Positions 59,240 to 64,000 of a stretch of 64,000 nt of DNA are shown here, in pieces. The notes below the pieces were generated by a model. It searched no databases and was not told the origin of the DNA. It was given only the letters and a program-made list of their open reading frames with translations. The translations under genes were made by a program, and so were the position numbers. The DNA is from Pseudomonadota bacterium (GTDB lineage: Bacteria; Pseudomonadota; Gammaproteobacteria; Burkholderiales; Burkholderiaceae_C). Location of the stretch: the NCBI GenBank assembly GCA_018241405.1, contig JAFEDY010000026.1, forward strand, positions 120,986 through 184,985, in the 5' to 3' direction. Numbering within the stretch: the stretch's first letter is position 1; every line of letters starts with the position of its first letter.

Positions 59240-59851
59240 TTACTTGCGCATGACCTTTTCCGAGGGCGTGAGCGCCTCGATATAGGCCGGCCGGGAGAAG
59301 ATGCGCTCGGCGTACTTGAGCAGTGGCGCGGCGTTCTTGGACAGCTCGATACCGTAGTAGTCCAGGCGCCACAGCAGCGGCGCAATGGCCACGTCCAGCA
59401 TGGAAAAGCCTTCGCCCAGCATGTACTTGTTCTTGAGGAACACCGGAGCGAGCTGGGTCAGGCGGTCGCGGATATGGGCGCGCGCCTTCTCGAGCGCCTT
59501 CTCATTGCCCTTGGTGGCACGCGACTCCAGCGCATTCACGTGGACGAACAGCTCCTTCTCGAAGTTGAGCAGGAACAGGCGCACCCGCGCACGGTCCACC
59601 GGGTCGCCGGGCATCAGCTGCGGGTGCGGGAAGCGCTCGTCGATGTACTCGTTGATGATGTTGGATTCGTACAGGATCAGGTCGCGCTCGACGAGGATGG
59701 GAACCTGGCCATAAGGGTTCATCACGCTGATGTCTTCCGGCTTGTTGTACAGGTCCACATCGCGGATTTCAAAGTCCATGCCCTTCTCAAACAGGACAAA
59801 ACGGCAGCGATGGGAGAAGGGGCAGGTCGTGCCCGAGTAAAGCACCATCAT
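59240..59851 (-). CDS. sspA: Stringent starvation protein A (SspA)
   Basis: This 203-residue glutathione-transferase-fold protein binds RNA polymerase during stress rather than acting as an enzyme. The thioredoxin-like half (1-80; YSGTTCPFSHRCRFVLFEKGMDFEI, NPYGQVPILVERDLILYESNIINEYIDE) and the all-helical half are complete. An AGGAG box lies before the ATG at 59851. The gene follows the pet operon terminator; petABC-sspA-sspB is the usual order in betaproteobacteria. Confidence 0.97.
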   Translation of the reverse strand: MMVLYSGTTCPFSHRCRFVLFEKGMDFEIRDVDLYNKPEDISVMNPYGQVPILVERDLILYESNIINEYIDERFPHPQLMPGDPVDRARVRLFLLNFEKELFVHVNALESRATKGNEKALEKARAHIRDRLTQLAPVFLKNKYMLGEGFSMLDVAIAPLLWRLDYYGIELSKNAAPLLKYAERIFSRPAYIEALTPSEKVMRK

Positions 59852-59862
59852 GGTGAGAGCTC

Positions 59863-59899
59863 CTAAAAATCAAAAGAGTGGGTGCCATGGCACCCACTC
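59863..59899 (-). terminator. Terminator of the pet operon
   Basis: GAGTGGGTGCCATGGCACCC then ACTC (59876-59899) is a perfect 24-base palindrome followed on the minus strand by TTTTGATTTTT. It closes the petABC transcript. Confidence 0.9.
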
Positions 59900-59950
59900 C
59901 GTACAAAGCGTGGCTGCGCGCAAATCGCGCAGCAGTGGTGGCTCAAGCGC

Positions 59951-60706
59951 TTACTTGATGTCCTTCCAGTAGGCCGCGTTCAGCCTCCAGGCGACAAAGG
60001 TGAAACCAGCCAGGAAGAGCAGCACGCCCACACCCACGCGAAGGCGCGTATTTTGTGCCGGTTCGCCCATCCACTGCAGGTAGTTCACGAGATCACCCAC
60101 GGCCTGGTCGTATTGCAGTTCGGTCATGGTACCGGGCGAGACCTGCTCCCAACCCGTGAACACCTGCTCGGTCTGGCCATGGCTCTCATGTTCCTGGAAG
60201 ATGGCGCGGCGGTCGCCCTGCAACTGCCACAGCGCATGGGGCATGCCTACGCTCGGGAACGCAAGGTTGTTCCAGCCCGTGGCCTTGGTGTCGTCGCGGT
60301 AGAAAGTGCGCAGGAAGGTGTAGAGATAGTCGGCTCCGGTGCCGCCGTGGCCGGCACGCGAGCGCGCGATCACCGTGAGGTCGGGTGGGTTGGCGCCAAA
60401 CCAGGCCGCGGCCTGCTTGGGATCGATGGCCGCCTTCATGGTCTCACCGATCTTGTCGGTGGTGAACAACAGGTTGTCCTTGATCTGCTGCTCGGTCAGG
60501 CCAATGTCCGTCAAGCGGTTGAAGCGCATGAAGGCGGCAGAGTGGCAGCTCAGGCAATAGTTGACGAACAGCTTGGCGCCGTTTTGCAGCGATGCCTGGT
60601 TGGTGACATCCACGGGCGCCTTGTCCCAGGCCATGCCGCCGCTGGAGGCATGTGCACCGCCGACGAGACCAAGAGCCGTGATCAGCGTGAGAAGGAATTT
60701 TTTCAT
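59951..60706 (-). CDS. petC: Cytochrome c1 of the bc1 complex
   Basis: This 251-residue membrane-anchored cytochrome passes electrons from the Rieske protein to soluble cytochrome c. A signal peptide (1-20, AHA|SS) is followed by the haem site CLSCH (Cys51, Cys54, His55). The haem-ligand Met region includes FPSVGMPHALWQLQG, and there is a C-terminal anchor helix (about 225-245). It ends the petABC operon and is followed by a strong terminator. Confidence 0.97.
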   Translation of the reverse strand: MKKFLLTLITALGLVGGAHASSGGMAWDKAPVDVTNQASLQNGAKLFVNYCLSCHSAAFMRFNRLTDIGLTEQQIKDNLLFTTDKIGETMKAAIDPKQAAAWFGANPPDLTVIARSRAGHGGTGADYLYTFLRTFYRDDTKATGWNNLAFPSVGMPHALWQLQGDRRAIFQEHESHGQTEQVFTGWEQVSPGTMTELQYDQAVGDLVNYLQWMGEPAQNTRLRVGVGVLLFLAGFTFVAWRLNAAYWKDIK

Positions 60707-60722
60707 TGTTGTGGTCTCCGGC

Positions 60723-62144
60723 TCAGTGGGGCTTGAAGGTCACGCGGTCGGGTACGGGCTTGGGTGTGCCAAGCCGGGTCCACCAGGGCATGAGCAGGAA
60801 GAAACCGAAGTAGAACAGCGTTCCGACCTGCGACACACGCTCACCGATGGGCGACGGCGGCTGCATGCCCAGGTAGGCCAGGACGAAGAACCAGACCACG
60901 AAGATGGCGTACAGGTACTTGTGCCAGCCCGGACGGTAGCGGATCGAGCGCGCCGGGCTGCAGTCCAGCCAGGGCAGGAAGAACAGGATGATGACGGCGC
61001 CGCCCATCACCACCACGCCCCAGAACTTGGCGTCGATGGCCAGCATGAGGGCAATGACCACGGCCGCGGCCACGGCGATGCCGCCCTTGATGAAGCCGGG
61101 CAGTCTGGCCTTGAGCACGCCAAAGCCGGCACCCAGCACCACGCAGGCGATCAGGGCGTACATCATCTCGCTGGTGATGGCACGCAGCATCGAATAGAAG
61201 GGCGTGAAGTACCACACCGGGGCGATGTGGTTGGGCGTCTTCAGCGGGTCGGCCGGGATGAAGTTGTTGTACTCCAGGAAGTAGCCGCCGAACTCGGGCG
61301 CAAAGAAGATCACGGCCGAGAAGATGAACAGGAAGATGCAGACGCCATAGATGTCGTGCACCGAGTAGTAGGGGTGGAAGGGCACGCCATCGAGCGGATG
61401 GCCGTGCTCGTCCACCGGCTTGCCCGGTCCCTTGATCTCGATGCCGTCGGGGTTGTTGGAACCCACGTCGTGCAGCGCCAGCAGGTGGGCCACGACCAGA
61501 CCCAGCAGCACCAGCGGCACGGCGATCACGTGGAAGCTGAAGAAGCGGTTGAGTGTGGCGTCGCCCACCACATAGTCGCCGCGGATCAAGAGCGCCAGGT
61601 CAGGGCCGACGAAGGGGATGGCGGAGAACAGGTTCACGATCACCTGCGCGCCCCAATACGACATCTGGCCCCAGGGCAACAGGTAGCCCATGAAGGCCTC
61701 GGCCATGAGCGCCAGGAAGATGGCGCAGCCGAAGAGCCAGACCAGTTCGCGCGGCTTGCGGTACGAGCCGTAGAGCAGGCCGCGGAACATGTGCAGGTAG
61801 ACGACGATGAAGAACGCCGAGGCGCCGGTGGAGTGCATATAGCGGATCAGCCAGCCCCAGGGCACGTCGCGCATGATGTACTCGACCGACTCGAACGCCT
61901 TGGCGGCGTCGGGCTTGTAGTTCATCACCAGGAAGATGCCGGTGACGATCTGGATCACCAGCACCAGGAGCGCCAGCGAGCCGAAGATGTACCAGAAGTT
62001 GAAGTTTTTCGGAGCGTAGTACTCCGACATGTGGACCTTGTAGGCATCAAAGGCCGTCGGGAAACGGTTCTCCAGCCAGTTCATGGTCTTCGCGCCCGCC
62101 GAGGCATTGGGCGAGATCTCTTTGAATTCGCGGTAAGCAGCCAT
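60723..62144 (-). CDS. petB: Cytochrome b of the bc1 complex
   Basis: This 473-residue eight-helix membrane protein carries haems bL and bH and both quinone sites. The haem-ligand segments GWLIRYMHSTGAS and YLHMFRGL are in the N half, and FFSFHVIAVPL with VAHLLALHDVGS supplies the second pair. The Qo-site loop reads PVWY where PEWY is usual. The C-terminal extension carries extra helices. petC follows 16 bp downstream; petA precedes it by 15 bp. Confidence 0.97.
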   Translation of the reverse strand: MAAYREFKEISPNASAGAKTMNWLENRFPTAFDAYKVHMSEYYAPKNFNFWYIFGSLALLVLVIQIVTGIFLVMNYKPDAAKAFESVEYIMRDVPWGWLIRYMHSTGASAFFIVVYLHMFRGLLYGSYRKPRELVWLFGCAIFLALMAEAFMGYLLPWGQMSYWGAQVIVNLFSAIPFVGPDLALLIRGDYVVGDATLNRFFSFHVIAVPLVLLGLVVAHLLALHDVGSNNPDGIEIKGPGKPVDEHGHPLDGVPFHPYYSVHDIYGVCIFLFIFSAVIFFAPEFGGYFLEYNNFIPADPLKTPNHIAPVWYFTPFYSMLRAITSEMMYALIACVVLGAGFGVLKARLPGFIKGGIAVAAAVVIALMLAIDAKFWGVVVMGGAVIILFFLPWLDCSPARSIRYRPGWHKYLYAIFVVWFFVLAYLGMQPPSPIGERVSQVGTLFYFGFFLLMPWWTRLGTPKPVPDRVTFKPH

Positions 62145-62159
62145 TTGTCAGTGCCTCCC

Positions 62160-62759
62160 TCAGGCCTTCTTGTCTTGACCAATCAGGATCTTGGTATCCG
62201 ACAGGTACATGTGCGGCGGCACCTCGAGATTGTCGGGTGCAGGCTTGTTCTTGAACACGCGGCCGGCCATGTCGAAAGTCGAGCCATGGCAGGGACACAG
62301 GAAGCCACCCGGCCAATCGTTAGGCAGCGAGGGCTGGGGGCCGGGCGTGAACTTGTCGGTCGGCGAGCAGCCCAGGTGGGTGCAGATACCCACCACCACC
62401 AGGAATTCGGGCTTGATGGAGCGCCACTCGTTACGCGCATAAGCCGGCGTGAATTCGTCGGGATGGCGCTTGGACTCAGGGTCGGCCAGCTGGCCGTCGA
62501 GCTTGGCCAGCTCGGCCAGCTGCTCCTTGGTGCGCCGGATGATCCACACGGGCTTGCCACGCCACTCCACGGTGAGCTGTTCGTCGGGCTTGATGCCCGA
62601 GATATCCACCTCGACAGGGGCGCCTGCGGCCTTGGCCTTTTCGGAAGGCTGAAAGCCGCTCACAAAAGGAACGGCGGTTGCCACGCCGCCCACCGCACCA
62701 GCGCAGCCGGTGGCAATCAGCCATGTCCGCTTGCTGGAGTCGACTGGAGTTTGACTCAT
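62160..62759 (-). CDS. petA: Rieske iron-sulfur subunit of the bc1 complex
   Basis: This 199-residue subunit holds a 2Fe-2S cluster. It begins with a single transmembrane/Tat-like helix (about 12-34; [18 protein letters not shown]). The ligands are Cys126 and His128 in CTHLGC and Cys155 and His158 in CPCHGS; Cys131 and Cys157 form the stabilising disulfide. It is the first gene of petABC. Confidence 0.98.
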   Translation of the reverse strand: MSQTPVDSSKRTWLIATGCAGAVGGVATAVPFVSGFQPSEKAKAAGAPVEVDISGIKPDEQLTVEWRGKPVWIIRRTKEQLAELAKLDGQLADPESKRHPDEFTPAYARNEWRSIKPEFLVVVGICTHLGCSPTDKFTPGPQPSLPNDWPGGFLCPCHGSTFDMAGRVFKNKPAPDNLEVPPHMYLSDTKILIGQDKKA

Positions 62760-62884
62760 GGGAATCCTTGGTATGCATCGCTATGGGGTCAACCGCAAAT
62801 TGTAGCGGAGTGAATATGGCTATTCCAACGCCGCCCTTGCGCTTAAGCTTTGCGGGTCTTCATCTACATCAAAGGAGTCGCAAT

Positions 62885-63313
62885 ATGAGTCTTGCAAAGG
62901 AATTCAGGGAATTTGCCGTCAAGGGCAACGTGATCGACCTGGCCGTGGGTGTGATCATCGGCGCCGCATTCGGCAAGATCGTCGATTCCGTGGTGGCCGA
63001 CCTCATCATGCCGGTGGTCGGCATGGTGTTCGGCAAGCTCGATTTTTCCAATCTTTTCATCGTGCTGGGCACCATCCCTGAGGGCACGGCGCGTACGCTG
63101 GATGCGCTGAAAAAGGCCGGTGTACCGGTCTTTGCCTATGGCAATTTCATCACCGTGGCAGTGAACTTCGTCATCCTGGCCTTCATCATTTTCATGATGG
63201 TCAAGCAGTTCAACCGCCTCAAGCGCGAAGCCCCGGCCGAGCCCGCACCCGCTCCCGTGACGCCCGAAGACATCGTGCTCCTGCGCGAGATCCGCGACAG
63301 CCTCAAGCGCTGA
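62885..63313 (+). CDS. mscL: Large-conductance mechanosensitive channel MscL
   Basis: This 142-residue inner-membrane channel opens under high membrane tension. Helix 1 is in [21 protein letters not shown] and helix 2 in [20 protein letters not shown]; the C-terminal helix ends [18 protein letters not shown] lies before the ATG at 62885. It is divergent from petA and is the second mechanosensitive channel in the window. Confidence 0.98.
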   Translation: MSLAKEFREFAVKGNVIDLAVGVIIGAAFGKIVDSVVADLIMPVVGMVFGKLDFSNLFIVLGTIPEGTARTLDALKKAGVPVFAYGNFITVAVNFVILAFIIFMMVKQFNRLKREAPAEPAPAPVTPEDIVLLREIRDSLKR

Positions 63314-63331
63314 TTTCCTGCTCTGAACTGG

Positions 63332-63361
63332 AACGCCCGTGGCATCCGTGCCACGGGCGTT
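63332..63361 (+). terminator. Intrinsic terminator after mscL
   Basis: AACGCCCGTGGCA/TGCCACGGGCGTT is a 13-bp perfect stem with loop TCCG. It lies between convergent mscL and pdxA, so it may serve both, though the T run (GTTTGCCTTG) is weak. Confidence 0.8.
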
Positions 63362-63379
63362 TGCCTTGTTGACGATTGT

Positions 63380-64000
63380 TCACCCGGTCAGCCCACGCGC
63401 CATGCGCACGGACTCGATGAGGCTGGACGCATCGGCCACGCCCTTCCCGGCGATGTCGAAGGCCGTGCCATGGTCCGGACTCGTGCGCACCAGCGGCAAG
63501 CCCAGCGTGACGTTCACGCCCTTGTCCACCCCCAGGTACTTCACGGGGATCAGGCCCTGGTCGTGGTACATGGCCACCACCACATCAAACTCACCCGGCC
63601 GCCCGGGCGTGGAGCGCGCGCGCATGAAGACCGTGTCCGGCGCGTAGGGGCCATGCACATCAAGGCCCTCGGCACGGGCCTGGGCAATGGCCGGGGCGAT
63701 GACTTCGATCTCCTCACAGCCGAACAGGCCGCCCTCCCCCGCATGGGGGTTGAGCCCGGCGACGCCGATGCGCGGCGCGCGTCCGAGGCTGCGCGAGAGC
63801 GCGGCATGCGTGATGCGCAGCGTCTGCAGCACGTTGTCGAAGGTCACGGCGGCTATCGCATCGCGCAGCGAGACATGGATGCTGACCAGCACCGTGCGCA
63901 GCTCATCATTGGCCAGCATCATGCGCACCGGCATCTGCGTCATGGGTACGCCCGCGTGCCTCGCCGCCTCGGCCTGCAACAGCTCGGTGTGACCAGGAAA
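63380..64000 (-). CDS. pdxA: 4-hydroxythreonine-4-phosphate dehydrogenase, 5' end outside window
   Basis: This is the C-terminal 206 residues of PdxA, which oxidises 4-phosphohydroxythreonine in pyridoxal phosphate synthesis. The visible part contains PGHTELL at the edge, GVAGLNPHAGEGG, and MYHDQGLIPVK, followed by TLGLPLVRTSPDHGTAFDIAGKG. These match the metal-binding and substrate loops of PdxA. The reading frame runs out of the window at base 64000, so the start is not seen. There is no sign of damage. Confidence 0.96.
   Translation of the reverse strand, partial: FPGHTELLQAEAARHAGVPMTQMPVRMMLANDELRTVLVSIHVSLRDAIAAVTFDNVLQTLRITHAALSRSLGRAPRIGVAGLNPHAGEGGLFGCEEIEVIAPAIAQARAEGLDVHGPYAPDTVFMRARSTPGRPGEFDVVVAMYHDQGLIPVKYLGVDKGVNVTLGLPLVRTSPDHGTAFDIAGKGVADASSLIESVRMARGLTG

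Noticed and set aside
60561..62813. Open frame of 750 codons antisense to petA and petB
   Set aside because: Shadow of the pet genes, His/Gly/Gln-rich, no start signals.

Overview
The window is high-G+C (roughly two thirds G+C by eye) DNA from a betaproteobacterium. Gene content and gene order point to the Burkholderiales, family Comamonadaceae (Acidovorax / Alicycliphilus / Diaphorobacter-like). Supporting signs are the hemA-prfA-prmC-grxD string, pilB-pilC-pilD-coaE-zapD-yacG, the mutT-DUF815-argJ-secA block, petABC next to sspAB, and a short hairpin repeat (AGCGCTT...AAGCGC...CAGCTAT) that occurs at least eleven times. Most of the window is core chromosome; accessory DNA is confined to a few small islands. 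The family assignment is inference from gene order and repeats, not from a database search.

Layout. 1-4.4 kb: the 3' part of a GH3 glycosidase, a 265-bp MITE-like element, a LysE/RhtB exporter, an anchored hypothetical protein and an EamA exporter. 4.6-5.8 kb: folE and a BLUF blue-light photoreceptor one base apart. 5.9-17.9 kb: a long minus-strand block, read DUF971-ubiE-Tim44-ubiJ-ubiB-SSS symporter-FmdB-DUF502-aspS-[ccd toxin/antitoxin]-nudB-ybhP-clsB. 18-23.7 kb: HIT protein, a 1308-residue FAD/Fe-S oxidoreductase and serA. 24-29 kb: ugpB-A-E-C-Q for glycerol-3-phosphate and glycerophosphodiester use. 29-38 kb: MscS-type channel, hemA, prfA, prmC, grxD, a Lon-type AAA+ ATPase and a CorC/HlyC protein. 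38-45.5 kb: lytic transglycosylase, proS, rppH, a MITE-like remnant, a GH43-like lipoprotein, proB, obgE, rpmA, rplU. 45.6-52.5 kb: ispB, tRNA-Pro(CGG), pilBCD, coaE, zapD, yacG. 52.5-64 kb: mutT, DUF815 ATPase, argJ, secA, a DciA-like gene, tRNA-Thr(TGT), sspB, sspA, petCBA, mscL and a partial pdxA.

How genes work together. Ubiquinone synthesis (ubiE, ubiJ, ubiB, ispB) and the bc1 complex (petABC) form a respiratory theme. folE and nudB carry out consecutive steps of folate/pterin synthesis and lie within 3 kb of each other, with a flavin photoreceptor translationally linked to folE. UgpBAEC imports glycerol phosphates and glycerophosphodiesters and UgpQ hydrolyses the diesters. PilB, PilC and PilD are the motor, platform and prepilin peptidase of type IV pili. 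SspA and SspB are stress regulators.

The most unusual signals are the folE-BLUF pair; the hairpin repeat family, including two copies that lie inside protein-coding sequence and two that coincide with stop codons; a CcdB toxin paired with an antitoxin that looks like a Phd/CcdA hybrid and has a clear promoter-operator; two non-autonomous inverted-repeat elements; and an apparently leaderless hemA promoter.
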